64,000 nucleotides of DNA from Thalassobius sp. I31.1 (GTDB taxonomy: Bacteria; Pseudomonadota; Alphaproteobacteria; Rhodobacterales; Rhodobacteraceae). The notes beneath the pieces are model-generated. The model did no database searches and had not been told where the DNA came from. It saw only the letters and a program-made list of their open reading frames with translations. The number at the start of each line of letters is the position of its first letter. The first letter of the stretch is position 1. Positions 52,415-61,445 of the stretch are shown here, piece by piece. Location: positions 1 through 64,000 of the forward strand of contig NZ_PWAA01000061.1 of assembly GCF_003031585.1 (NCBI RefSeq), given 5' to 3'. A program made the translations under genes and the position numbers.

Positions 52415-53229
52415 TGACCCTGTCGGAAATGGCGGTAGATGTGCTGACCTGCGCGGATGGCCGCGAAAAGGCGGCGTGCAGCCTGGCACATGGCAAGGCC
52501 TGGTTTGACATGCGCAAGGCTGGTGATCTGCCTGACATCGGCACAGCCAGCCCGCCGGATTTCCCTGCACGTCCCGACAAACCGGAACTGCTTTCACCGC
52601 GTGACGTGCCCCGCCGCCGTCCCGGAACCGACGCCGGGCGCATCGCACTTTTGCACGCTGTGGCGCATATTGAACTGAATGCGGTTGATCTGCACTGGGA
52701 TATCATTGCCCGGTTTGCTGACGTGAAAATGCCCGGTGGTTACTATGATGACTGGGTCAAGGCCGCCATGGAAGAAAGCAATCATTTCAATATGGTATCT
52801 GATTGTCTTGAACGTCTTGGCAGCCATTATGGCGCACTCCCGGCCCACGCCGGCATGTGGCGGGCGGCGGAAGATACGGCAGAAGATTTCATGGGACGGC
52901 TGGCGGTTGTGCCCATGGTGCTGGAAGCCCGCGGCCTGGATGTCACCCCCGGCATGATCGAAATTTTCCGCAAGGCAAAAGACGATGAATCTGTTGCCGC
53001 ACTTGAAGTGATCTATGCTGAAGAAGTCGGCCATGTGGCTTATGGATCCAAATGGTTCCACTTCCTCTGTGGCCGTCATGAACTGGACCCGAAGGAACAG
53101 TTTCACAGCCTTGTACGCAAATATTTCCACGGGTTGCTGCGCCCGCCGTTTAACGAAGAAAAACGCGCCGAAGCGGGCCTGCCGCCTGATTTCTACTGGC
53201 CCCTGACTGAAGATCTGCCCCAGGATTAA
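52411..53229 (+). CDS. DUF455 ferritin-like protein
   Basis: A 272-residue protein of the DUF455 family, a ferritin-like four-helix di-iron fold. Likely metal ligands are in 'AVAHIELNAVDLHWDI' (ExxH-like), 'MEESNHFNMVSD' and 'VIYAEEVGHVAYG'. The function is unknown; tRNA-modifying MiaE is a distant relative. It is translationally coupled to bcp and ends before a terminator, so an oxidative-stress role is plausible. Confidence 0.88.
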   Translation: MMTLSEMAVDVLTCADGREKAACSLAHGKAWFDMRKAGDLPDIGTASPPDFPARPDKPELLSPRDVPRRRPGTDAGRIALLHAVAHIELNAVDLHWDIIARFADVKMPGGYYDDWVKAAMEESNHFNMVSDCLERLGSHYGALPAHAGMWRAAEDTAEDFMGRLAVVPMVLEARGLDVTPGMIEIFRKAKDDESVAALEVIYAEEVGHVAYGSKWFHFLCGRHELDPKEQFHSLVRKYFHGLLRPPFNEEKRAEAGLPPDFYWPLTEDLPQD

Positions 53230-53275
53230 ACCCATCAGATCCGGTATCTTCCCGATGAGTTTTCATCAGATCAGA

Positions 53276-53308
53276 CAAAAAACCGGCCATAACCCGCCGG
53301 TTTTTATC
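53276..53308 (+). terminator. Terminator after the DUF455 gene
   Basis: AACCGGC (53281-53287) and GCCGGTT (53296-53302) pair, with a T-run after and an A-run before. Confidence 0.85.
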
Positions 53309-53520
53309 ATTTTGACCCTGTGTCGCGCAAAAATTCTTGCCCCAAAGCCGGGGTGGCGCTAACAGATTACCAAAGCCTTAACCTGTGCAAACAGGCTGGC
53401 ATTGAGGGGTTCTTCAGGCGGTTCACGACGCCACCTGCCGGAACTTGGGACGAAATATCAGCGACCGGGGAACTGTTTCGCTGTCAGGGTTATGCGGCCC
53501 TGTGTGACGGGTTAAGTGAC

Positions 53521-54834
53521 GTGGCATTTACTAAGCTGAATTCTTTGCTGGAAAAGCGTTTTCCGGACAGACGTATCTTTTTGCGTTCTGACGAGGAAAC
53601 CCGTTTTATCCGTCTTTCGCCTCTGGCGCAGGTCACCGCACTGACCGGTGTTACCCTGACATTTTCCTGGACCGTTCTGGCAACCGCCATTCTTCTGATG
53701 GATAACATTGGTGCCGGATCTGTCCGTGATCAAAGCCAGCGGGAAAAAGTCCTTTACGAAGAACGTCTGAACACCCTGTCCTCTGAACGCGATCAACGCG
53801 CCGCCGAAAGCCTTGCTGCACAGGCCCGCTTTAACGTGGCGCTGGCCGAAGTGTCCGCCATGCAAAGCCAGCTTCTGGCCGCTGAAGATCGCCGCCGCGA
53901 ACTGGAAACCGGGCTTGAGGTCATTCAGGGCAAGTTGAATTCTGCCCTGTCAGAACGCGATAATGCCCGGGACAATGTGAACACGCTGACGGCTGAACTG
54001 GCCGGTGAAACCGGATCTGCCCGCACAGAAGCTTCCAGTGTTGCGGATGTCGAAAACACCCTTGATTTCCTGACTGCTGCGCTGGAACAGACCGCGGATG
54101 AACGTGACCGTATCGCAGGTTTTGCCACGGCGCATGAAAACACTGTGAAAGATCTGCTGTTTGAAGCCCGCCTTGTGGAACAACGCAATGACCGGATTTT
54201 CCAACAGCTTGAAGATGCGGTCACCGTTTCCCTGAAGCCGCTGGATGATATGTTCCGCGCCGTGGGCCAGGACCCGGATCGTCTGATTGAATCCGTGCGT
54301 CAGGGCTATTCCGGTCTTGGTGGCCCGCTGACACCGCTGCTGGTGCCCGGTGCTGATGGCCAGATCGATGCTGACAGCCTGCGCGCCAATGCTATTCTGC
54401 GCGAAATGGACCGCGTGAACCTTTACCGTATCGCCGCACAGAAGGCGCCTTTCGCCATGCCTGTGCGCGGGAACTTCCGTTTTACATCTGGTTTTGGCCG
54501 TCGCTGGGGCCGGATGCACAATGGTTCAGATTTTGCCGGGGCCCATGGCACCCCGATTTACGCAACGGCAGATGGCGTTGTGACACATGCTGGCTGGCAG
54601 TCGGGCTATGGCCGATTGGTGAAAATTCAGCATGATTTTGGTATCGAAACCCTCTATGCACATCAGACCCGTCTTCACGTCCGTGTCGGCGAGCGTGTAT
54701 CGCGTGGTCAGCAAATCGGCGAAATGGGGAACACCGGACGTTCGACCGGCACCCATCTTCACTATGAGATCCGCGTCGGCGGAACACCCGTAAATCCCAT
54801 GAACTATATCAGGGCAGCCCAAGATGTTTTCTAA
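53521..54834 (+). CDS. M23 family metallopeptidase with DUF5930 region
   Basis: A 437-residue envelope endopeptidase when started at GTG 53521; that start matches related DUF5930 proteins ('KRFPDRRIFLRSDEETRFIRL') and leaves room for a promoter behind the terminator at 53308. A GTG at 53320 would add 67 residues. A membrane helix (about 45-65) is followed by a long coiled coil (70-270). The LytM/M23 domain has zinc ligands in 'RMHNGSDFAG' and 'GTHLHYEIRV'. It probably cuts peptidoglycan cross-links. Its stop overlaps the bactofilin start by 11 bp. Confidence 0.88.
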   Translation: MAFTKLNSLLEKRFPDRRIFLRSDEETRFIRLSPLAQVTALTGVTLTFSWTVLATAILLMDNIGAGSVRDQSQREKVLYEERLNTLSSERDQRAAESLAAQARFNVALAEVSAMQSQLLAAEDRRRELETGLEVIQGKLNSALSERDNARDNVNTLTAELAGETGSARTEASSVADVENTLDFLTAALEQTADERDRIAGFATAHENTVKDLLFEARLVEQRNDRIFQQLEDAVTVSLKPLDDMFRAVGQDPDRLIESVRQGYSGLGGPLTPLLVPGADGQIDADSLRANAILREMDRVNLYRIAAQKAPFAMPVRGNFRFTSGFGRRWGRMHNGSDFAGAHGTPIYATADGVVTHAGWQSGYGRLVKIQHDFGIETLYAHQTRLHVRVGERVSRGQQIGEMGNTGRSTGTHLHYEIRVGGTPVNPMNYIRAAQDVF

Positions 54835-55315
54835 GAGCAAAATCCACGAACCAGGTCCAAAAGCAGGTTCTGACGACACTTCCAAACCAGCAACAGCACC
54901 GGTTGAAAAGCCAGCTGTGCCTGCACCCGCTGCGGCGGCCCCTGCCCCAAAGGCAAAACCACCAGCGTCCCAACTGTCCTCTGACCTGCATATCACAGGC
55001 AACCTTAAGACAACCGGCGACATCCAGGTTGAAGGCCAGATTGACGGCGACATCCGCGCACATCTGCTGACAGTTGGCGAAGGTGCCACTGTACGCGGCG
55101 AAGTTGTTGCTGATGACGTGGTTGTCAACGGCCGCATCGTTGGTCGTGTGCGTGGCCTGAAAGTCCGCCTGACCTCTACTGCACGCGTGGAAGGTGACAT
55201 CATTCACAAAACCATCGCGATTGAATCTGGTGCACACTTCGAAGGTTCTGTCCAGCGCCAGGATGATCCGCTGAACGCGTCTGCCAACGCAAAGCCTGCT
55301 GCGAAATCTGAGTAA
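54824..55315 (+). CDS. Bactofilin
   Basis: A 163-residue cytoskeletal protein. Residues 1-50 are a Pro/Ala-rich disordered tail. The beta-helix domain runs from 'SDLHITGNLKTTGDIQVEGQ' through 'GRIVGRVRGLKVRLTSTARVEGDI' to 'GAHFEGSV', the repeat pattern of bactofilins, and the C-terminus is a short tail. Bactofilins polymerise under the membrane and recruit M23 peptidases for local cell-wall work, which fits the 11-bp overlap with the M23 gene. Confidence 0.93.
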   Translation: MFSKSKIHEPGPKAGSDDTSKPATAPVEKPAVPAPAAAAPAPKAKPPASQLSSDLHITGNLKTTGDIQVEGQIDGDIRAHLLTVGEGATVRGEVVADDVVVNGRIVGRVRGLKVRLTSTARVEGDIIHKTIAIESGAHFEGSVQRQDDPLNASANAKPAAKSE

Positions 55316-55340
55316 TCAGGTTTCCTGAAGTACAAATTTC

Positions 55341-55370
55341 AAAGGGCACCCACTGCGGTGCCCTTTTTAT
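55341..55370 (+). terminator. Terminator after the bactofilin gene
   Basis: AAAGGGCACC (55341-55350) and GGTGCCCTTT (55357-55366) form a 10-bp stem followed by T residues. Confidence 0.92.
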
Positions 55371-55550
55371 TTGCCAGCATCTCATTTCTGGAAACGCAAG
55401 GTCACAGCAGGGCTTGGCCTAATTGACCAAATGCCAGAACCTGAATACCGCATATCACAGCACAGATCTGCCGCTGCAATAGAACTGACCGGATACCAAT
55501 GCATCCGTTCAGCATCCTCTCCCGACATAACAACATAAGGACCTGAGAAC

Positions 55551-55771
55551 ATGATCTCAGCCGATTTCTGCCGCCTCATGGCGCACTACAACACCTGTCA
55601 AAACGGCGCGCTGATAAATGCCGCCGATGGCCGCACCGATCACGCGCGTCGCCTCAACAGAGACGCCTTCTCCGGATCAATCACCGACCCCATCACCGGG
55701 GCCAGATCCATGCTATGCTGACAGCGGCTGGTGCCATCCCAACCCCGACGAACCTGTCAGATCTGGAATAA
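55551..55771 (+). pseudogene. DinB-family protein remnant with internal deletion
   Basis: The 5' part (55551-55679) reads as the N-terminus of a DinB-family protein ('MISADFCRLMAHYNTCQNG' ... 'AFSGSI') behind an AAGGA site. From about 55679 the sequence continues in another frame as the family C-terminus ('NHRPHHRGQIHAMLTAAGA' ... 'NLSDLE' stop at 55769-55771). The middle, roughly 85 residues in a normal 160-residue protein, is gone, and the join shifts the frame. An expected Trp is Cys in 'YNTCQN'. The gene is therefore dead. DinB proteins are metal-binding four-helix proteins, some of them thiol transferases. Confidence 0.85.
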
Positions 55772-55777
55772 AACAGC

Positions 55778-56581
55778 TTACCCCCGCGTCCGCTTGCGCC
55801 GTGTGACAGGCACCAGCGTCAGGCGATAAAGATGCCAGGATGCATGTCCCAGCACAGGCAGTACAACCAGCAGGCCAATAAAGCCCGACAACATGCCGAT
55901 AAACATCATTACCCCGATCAGCACGGCCCAGAACATCATCACACCGAAATTCGCGGCCACCGCCTGCACAGACAGGATCATCGCAGTGATGTAATCCATC
56001 TCAAGATCCAGCAGCATCGGCAGGGTCATCACGGTGATTGCATATAAAAAGAACGACAGCGCCGCACCAACGACGGTGCCAAACATCAGCATGATCAGCC
56101 CGTTCCCTGTCAGGAAGAACCCGGGGTCTGACACATTGACCAGCGACATCGTTCCCAGAAACAGCGCAAAGATCATATGAGAGATGAAGAACCAGAACAG
56201 AAAGATAAAGATCACAATCGCGCAGACAGAGGGGATCTGACGATCTTTCTGCCGCCAGATCACCCCCAGGACTTCGCGCCATTCCAGCGGCAACCCGGCC
56301 TCAATCCGGTGGCTGACCTCATACATGCCAATCGCCGCAAATGGCCCGACCAGCGGAAAGCCAAAGACCGCCAGCACAAGCCAGTAACTCTGCCCCGTCG
56401 CCATGGTGATCCAGGTCATGATCCAGCCCGCAAACATATAGGTCGCAGCAAAGAACAGGCCAAACATCGGCGCTTTGCGAAAATCGGCAAAGCCGCGCCC
56501 CATGGCGGTCTTCAGAGTTGAAATTGAAATTTCCGCGATGTCCGGTCGCGGTGATGCTTCTGGCACAGTGTTCTCTGCCAT
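55778..56581 (-). CDS. DUF2189 membrane protein
   Basis: A 267-residue integral membrane protein with about six helices, matching DUF2189. 'MGRGFADFRKAPMFGLFFAATYMFAG' and 'FGFPLVGPFAAIGMYEVSHRIEAG' are typical, and 'DLEMDYITAMILSVQAVAANF' lies mid-C-terminal. Its function is unknown. The start 'MAENTVPEASPRPD' is a short hydrophilic tail. It runs convergent to the DinB remnant, whose stop lies 6 bp from its own. Confidence 0.88.
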   Translation of the reverse strand: MAENTVPEASPRPDIAEISISTLKTAMGRGFADFRKAPMFGLFFAATYMFAGWIMTWITMATGQSYWLVLAVFGFPLVGPFAAIGMYEVSHRIEAGLPLEWREVLGVIWRQKDRQIPSVCAIVIFIFLFWFFISHMIFALFLGTMSLVNVSDPGFFLTGNGLIMLMFGTVVGAALSFFLYAITVMTLPMLLDLEMDYITAMILSVQAVAANFGVMMFWAVLIGVMMFIGMLSGFIGLLVVLPVLGHASWHLYRLTLVPVTRRKRTRG

Positions 56582-57397
56582 GGGTCGCCTTCCTGTCGTG
56601 CAGCGGTTTCGCGCGTGTTCTCTGGCGCCTTCCTCCGCTCCAGGTCCACCCGCTGCTGTTATTGTGGGATCAGGCTAGCAAGGGACAGAATGCCGCGCCA
56701 GTATTTTGTCGCAGGCTCGTTCCAAAACCATGCGTCACGAAAGCCGCTTATTCCTGGTAAACGCCACAAAGAGGCGGGCGTGGCGTACCCCGTTCTGTGG
56801 AGGTCATACCTTCATACCTGCCAGCGCCCATCGCAATCACCTGCAATTCAAAAAGAAGCCAGGCATTGCCGTTACGGCCTTCGGCTATGCGTTCATACAG
56901 TATTTGAACTGGAAGGCGTATCACATCTGCGGGGCAGTTCATTGAATCTCCCAGCTCCCCCCCTCGCTCCACAGTTTTCGCAATTTTCCCCATCCAGAAA
57001 GCACCCAGGATCACCATGTTACGCATAGGCATCGGGCGCTGATGTCGCTGCCAGAACTTCAGGGTCACTGATGGAAACCCCGCTCATCACCTGTGGCAGT
57101 TCGATCTTGCAGACTGGTTCTGGTGGGAAAATCCAGTGCCCCGAAACAATCGCCTCCGGCACAGCTTTCAGATCGTCGATCACCGCCTGGTCAAACCCGG
57201 CCTCAAGTGCAGCCACTTCCGTTGATGGGCCAATCGCACAGACATGGGGCCCATAAACTTTGCCAGGGTCTCCTCACTACGACTGGCGCGGAAGCAGTGA
57301 ACCCAATCACTACAATAGGGCTTTTAAAAAATTATACTCTGAAAACCTTTGTCTTTCTTTTCAGCGAAAATATCCCCGCCGGAGGCATAAAAGTAAA
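56582..57397. other. Gap with possible gene remnants
   Basis: No gene I can name. On the minus strand an open stretch at 57019-57216 reads as a natural-looking C-terminus ('EAGFDQAVIDDLKAVPEA', 'SGHWIFPPEPVC'), open upstream to about 57262 without a good start. A second minus frame at 56748-57068 overlaps it. Composition and mixed frames suggest a decayed gene. No transposase or repeat was recognised. Confidence 0.4.
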
Positions 57398-57427
57398 GGG
57401 CACCCGCCTGAAAGGCGGGTGCCCCCG
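57395..57427 (-). terminator. Terminator after prfB
   Basis: A perfect 12-bp stem, GGGCACCCGCCT (57398-57409) and AGGCGGGTGCCC (57413-57424), has a GAA loop. Read on the minus strand it is followed by TTTACTTTT. Confidence 0.88.
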
Positions 57428-57473
57428 AAACAAAACCTGGCGTGGCCGTCAGGCTGCGCAATCTCTCTTATAA

Positions 57474-58601
57474 TCAGTCGACGCCCTGGGCTTCGCCGCG
57501 GGACTTACCTGCAACATCCATCGCCAGAGTCGCTGCCATAAGCCCATCCAGCGCGCCATCCAGAACCCCTTTGGTGTCAGAGGTCTCATAGTTGGTCCGC
57601 AGATCTTTCACCATCTGGTAGGGCTGCAGCACGTAAGACCGGATCTGGTTGCCCCAGCCCGCGTCACCGGCGTTTTCATGCACCTCATTCACCAGCGCAG
57701 ACCGTTTATCCAGCTCGATCTGGTACAGGCGCGATTTCAGGGCTTTCATCGCGATATCACGGTTCTGGTGCTGGGATTTCTCAGAACTTGTGGTCACAAT
57801 ACCTGTTGGCATGTGGGTGATCCGCACGGCAGAGTCTGTGGTGTTCACGTGCTGACCACCAGCACCGGACGACCGGTAGGTATCAATCCGCAGGTCAGAC
57901 GGGTTTACTTCGATTTCAATGTTGTCATCCACAACCGGATAGACTTTGACCGAGGTAAAAGAGGTATGGCGTTTCGCAGCTGAATCAAACGGCGAAATTC
58001 GCACCAGGCGATGCACACCGCTTTCAGATTTCAGCCAGCCATAAGCGTTGTGGCCGGAAATTTTATAGGCAGCAGATTTGATGCCTGCTTCTTCACCGGC
58101 GCTCTCAGATTGCAGTTCAACCTTATAGCCCTTCTTTTCCGCCCAACGCACATACATGCGTGCCAGCATCGACGCCCAGTCACAGCTTTCTGTACCACCG
58201 GCGCCAGAGTTGATCTCAAGGAAGGTGTCATTGCTGTCGGCTTCCCCGTCCAGCAGCGCCTCAAGCTCTTTCTCAGCGGCTTTCTCAACCAGGGCTTTCA
58301 GCGCCTCTTCTGCGTCTTTGATGACGTCTTCGTCTTCTTCCATCTCGCCAAGTTCAATTAGCTCAACGTTGTCAGACAGATCCTGCGCGATGCCTTTGCA
58401 GGTATCCAGTGCATCCACCAGCATCTGGCGTTCGCGCATCAGCTTCTGTGCGTTTTCCGGATTGTCCCAGAGGGTCGGATCTTCAACACGTGCGTTGAAT
58501 TCTTCCAGGCGATGGGGCGCAGCTTCCCAATCCAGGCGCTGCTTCAGCAGTGCAATGGATTTTTCAATGGCCTCAACCCAGTTCTGTGCTTCCGCGCGCA
58601 T
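57474..58601 (-). CDS. prfB: Peptide chain release factor 2
   Basis: A 375-residue class I release factor for UGA and UAA. The codon-reading SPF tripeptide is in '[13 protein letters not shown]' and the catalytic GGQ is in '[18 protein letters not shown]'. The frame is continuous from the ATG at 58601 (GAGGA site), so the programmed +1 frameshift of many RF2 genes is absent, as usual in alphaproteobacteria. It lies 107 bp downstream of the PBP1A gene and is probably in its own or a shared transcript. Confidence 0.95.
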   Translation of the reverse strand: MRAEAQNWVEAIEKSIALLKQRLDWEAAPHRLEEFNARVEDPTLWDNPENAQKLMRERQMLVDALDTCKGIAQDLSDNVELIELGEMEEDEDVIKDAEEALKALVEKAAEKELEALLDGEADSNDTFLEINSGAGGTESCDWASMLARMYVRWAEKKGYKVELQSESAGEEAGIKSAAYKISGHNAYGWLKSESGVHRLVRISPFDSAAKRHTSFTSVKVYPVVDDNIEIEVNPSDLRIDTYRSSGAGGQHVNTTDSAVRITHMPTGIVTTSSEKSQHQNRDIAMKALKSRLYQIELDKRSALVNEVHENAGDAGWGNQIRSYVLQPYQMVKDLRTNYETSDTKGVLDGALDGLMAATLAMDVAGKSRGEAQGVD

Positions 58602-58708
58602 GGCTTTTCCTCTGATCATATTTGTAGCGGTGATAGCAACGCCCCGCCGCGCCGTCCAGCACCCGCAGGGCGGATACTGCTGCGTTTTTCATGAAATTGC
58701 GGGCAACG

Positions 58709-61252
58709 TCAGTATTCGCCGCCATCCAGCAGGTCAAAACTGTTGGCCTGGCCACCGATTTCCACCTGACGCCCGGTGGATGTGGTCACGGTCTGCACAT
58801 TGTCCCGCGCTTCATCAAACAAAGGCAGGTTCGCCCCCATGGCAAAGCCACCGTCAATTGCAGCGCCCAGACCAAAGACAGGCTCTTCCCCATCCCGGAA
58901 GTATTCCGCAACCACGTTGTCTCCGGAAGCGTCATTGGCCAGACGTGCACCGGAGAAACGGTCAATCTTAATGAAGTGCCCGCCTTCCGGTACGTCAAAG
59001 GCACCGCCACCGTATTTCTCGGTCGCTTCCTGCATGAAACGGTTAAAGACCGGGCCACAGAATCCCCCACCAGATGCCCCACGGCCCAGCGGACGCGGGC
59101 GGTCATACCCGATGTAACAACCGGCCACGATGTTTGACGTAAAGCCAACGAACCACACATCGCGTGCTTCGTTGGTTGTCCCGGTTTTACCGGCCACAGG
59201 CACATTCAGGTTCACACGCCCCGACGCTGTCCCGCGTTCCACAACGCCGCGCATCATAGATGTCAGCTGATAAGCGGTGATCGGATCCATCACCCGTTCG
59301 CGGTCAGATGTGATGCGCGGGCCATAGCCCGGTGTAATCACATCATCATTACAATCTGTACACTGGCGTTGGTCATGCCGGTAAATGGTGCGACCCCAAC
59401 GATCCTGCACACGGTCCACAAGGGTCGGTTCCACCCGTTCGCCGCCATTGGCAAACATCGCATAAGCGGACACGATCTTAAACAATGTGGTTTCCTGCGC
59501 CCCAAGCGCGTTCGACAGGAAGGGGTTCATCCGGTCATAAACACCAAAACGTTCCGCATAGCCGCCCACAACATCCATGCCGATTTCCTGCGCCAGGCGC
59601 ACAGTCATCAGGTTCCGCGACCGTTCAATCCCGGTGCGCAGCGGTGTCGGGCCATAGAACTGACGGCTGGCGTTTTGGGGCCGCCAGATGCCTGCACCGG
59701 TCTGAATTTCGATCGGCGCGTCAATGACGATGGTTGCAGGTGTAAACCCGCTGTCCAGCGCCGCCGCATAGACGAAAGGTTTGAAGCTTGAGCCCGGCTG
59801 ACGCTGCGCCTGAGTTGCGCGGTTAAAGACCGAGGACTGATAGGAAAACCCGCCCTGCATGGCAATCACACGGCCTGTGTTCACATCCATCGCCATAAAG
59901 CCGCCCTGGACCTCAGGCACCTGGCGCAGAGTCCAGCGGATAAAGCTTCCGTCACTGTCGCTGGTCATGGCGCGCACATGCACAACATCGCCGACTTCAA
60001 CCAGATCACCTGCATTGCGGGCCTGACGGGCAAGGGTGCCATCTTCCAGAAGTTTCCGCGCCCAGGTCACATCACGGGGGACGATCCAGTGACCATCTGC
60101 GTCTTCTTCCACACCTTCAATGCCGATACGGGCGTGGGTGCTGCTAACGTCCAGAACAACCGCCGGGAACCAGCCTTCGATATCACGGGCAATTTCGACA
60201 TCTGCCAGCGCTGCACGCCAGTTTTCTTCACCGTCCAGCAGGGCAGGATCAACCTGATCCACGATACCGTGCCAGATGCCCCGGCCCCGGTCATAATCCT
60301 CAAGCGCCTTGCGCAGGGAAGAGGCTGCCACAGGCTGCAATTCCGGATCCATAGTCGCACGCACAGACAGGCCACCGGTGAAGAATTCCTCTTCGCCGAA
60401 ATCCTCAGACAGCTGACGGCGGATTTCATCGGTAAAGTAATCACGCGGCGGCAGCGAGCGACGGAAAGCCGGGTAATCGCCATTCTGAACCGTACGCAGT
60501 GGGGCTTCGCGAGCTTCATTATAGGCCAGTTCACTGACATAGCCGTTTTCATACATTTCTTTCAGTACGAAATTACGACGGGTCACCGCGCGTTCATTTT
60601 CCCGTACCGGATGATAGTTCGACGGGCCTTTGGGCAGGGCGGCCAGATAGGCGACCTCTTCCAGATCCAGTTCGGACAGGGTTTTGTTGAAATAGGTCTG
60701 CGCCGCAGCGGCCACCCCATAGGAATTCTGACCCAGGAAGATTTCGTTCAGATAAAGTTCAAGGATCGCTTCTTTGTCCAGCGTACCTTCAATCCGGGCC
60801 GCCAGGATGATTTCCTTGATCTTACGTTCCAGGCGACGTTCACCGCCCAGAAGGAAGTTCTTCATCACCTGCTGTGTGATCGTAGAAGCCCCGCGCAGAC
60901 GCCCGCCCCGCGCTGCATCCCGTACAGCCGCCAGAATACCCAGGGCATCAAAGCCACCGTGATTATAGAAATTCTTGTCTTCCGCAGAAATAAACGCCTG
61001 TTTCACCAGATCAGGAATGTCATCCGCCGGGGTAAACAGGCGACGTTCACGGGCGAATTCATCCATGATCCGCCCTTCACCGGAATAAATCCGGCTGATG
61101 GTTGGCGGTGTATATTGCGACAGCTGTTCATGGTTCGGCAAATCGCGCCCATACATGACAAACACCGCAGCAAGCCCCAGCATCGCCATAAAGACCCCGA
61201 GGGTGATAAAACTGAACACGCCGCCCAGCATTCTTGAAATAAAAGCGATCAC
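58709..61252 (-). CDS. mrcA: Penicillin-binding protein 1A
   Basis: An 847-residue bifunctional class A PBP. An N-terminal membrane helix (about 6-30) precedes the glycosyltransferase domain, with the catalytic Glu in 'SAEDKNFYNHGG' and 'GASTITQQVMKNFLL'. An OB-like insertion follows. The transpeptidase carries SxxK 'GSSFKPF', SxN 'SRN' and KTG 'AGKTGTTNEARD'. It polymerises and cross-links peptidoglycan. A GTG start at 61252 follows GGAG. It sits between amiC and prfB on one strand, the usual alphaproteobacterial order. Confidence 0.94.
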   Translation of the reverse strand: MIAFISRMLGGVFSFITLGVFMAMLGLAAVFVMYGRDLPNHEQLSQYTPPTISRIYSGEGRIMDEFARERRLFTPADDIPDLVKQAFISAEDKNFYNHGGFDALGILAAVRDAARGGRLRGASTITQQVMKNFLLGGERRLERKIKEIILAARIEGTLDKEAILELYLNEIFLGQNSYGVAAAAQTYFNKTLSELDLEEVAYLAALPKGPSNYHPVRENERAVTRRNFVLKEMYENGYVSELAYNEAREAPLRTVQNGDYPAFRRSLPPRDYFTDEIRRQLSEDFGEEEFFTGGLSVRATMDPELQPVAASSLRKALEDYDRGRGIWHGIVDQVDPALLDGEENWRAALADVEIARDIEGWFPAVVLDVSSTHARIGIEGVEEDADGHWIVPRDVTWARKLLEDGTLARQARNAGDLVEVGDVVHVRAMTSDSDGSFIRWTLRQVPEVQGGFMAMDVNTGRVIAMQGGFSYQSSVFNRATQAQRQPGSSFKPFVYAAALDSGFTPATIVIDAPIEIQTGAGIWRPQNASRQFYGPTPLRTGIERSRNLMTVRLAQEIGMDVVGGYAERFGVYDRMNPFLSNALGAQETTLFKIVSAYAMFANGGERVEPTLVDRVQDRWGRTIYRHDQRQCTDCNDDVITPGYGPRITSDRERVMDPITAYQLTSMMRGVVERGTASGRVNLNVPVAGKTGTTNEARDVWFVGFTSNIVAGCYIGYDRPRPLGRGASGGGFCGPVFNRFMQEATEKYGGGAFDVPEGGHFIKIDRFSGARLANDASGDNVVAEYFRDGEEPVFGLGAAIDGGFAMGANLPLFDEARDNVQTVTTSTGRQVEIGGQANSFDLLDGGEY

Positions 61253-61445
61253 TCTGTTGCTCCGGCCTGCTCGGCATCTGTTCTGGCGTCTGTTCTGCTG
61301 ATCTTACCACAAAACCGCGATTCCTGTCTGCGCAACATAAAGCGCCCCTGTCCTGGCGTCAAAACGCTTCGGCCATCTGTTGCCTGCTTCACGCTGCCTT
61401 ACCCATGAACCGTTGCATTTGCGCAAGCAGCGGCGGGTGGGATTT

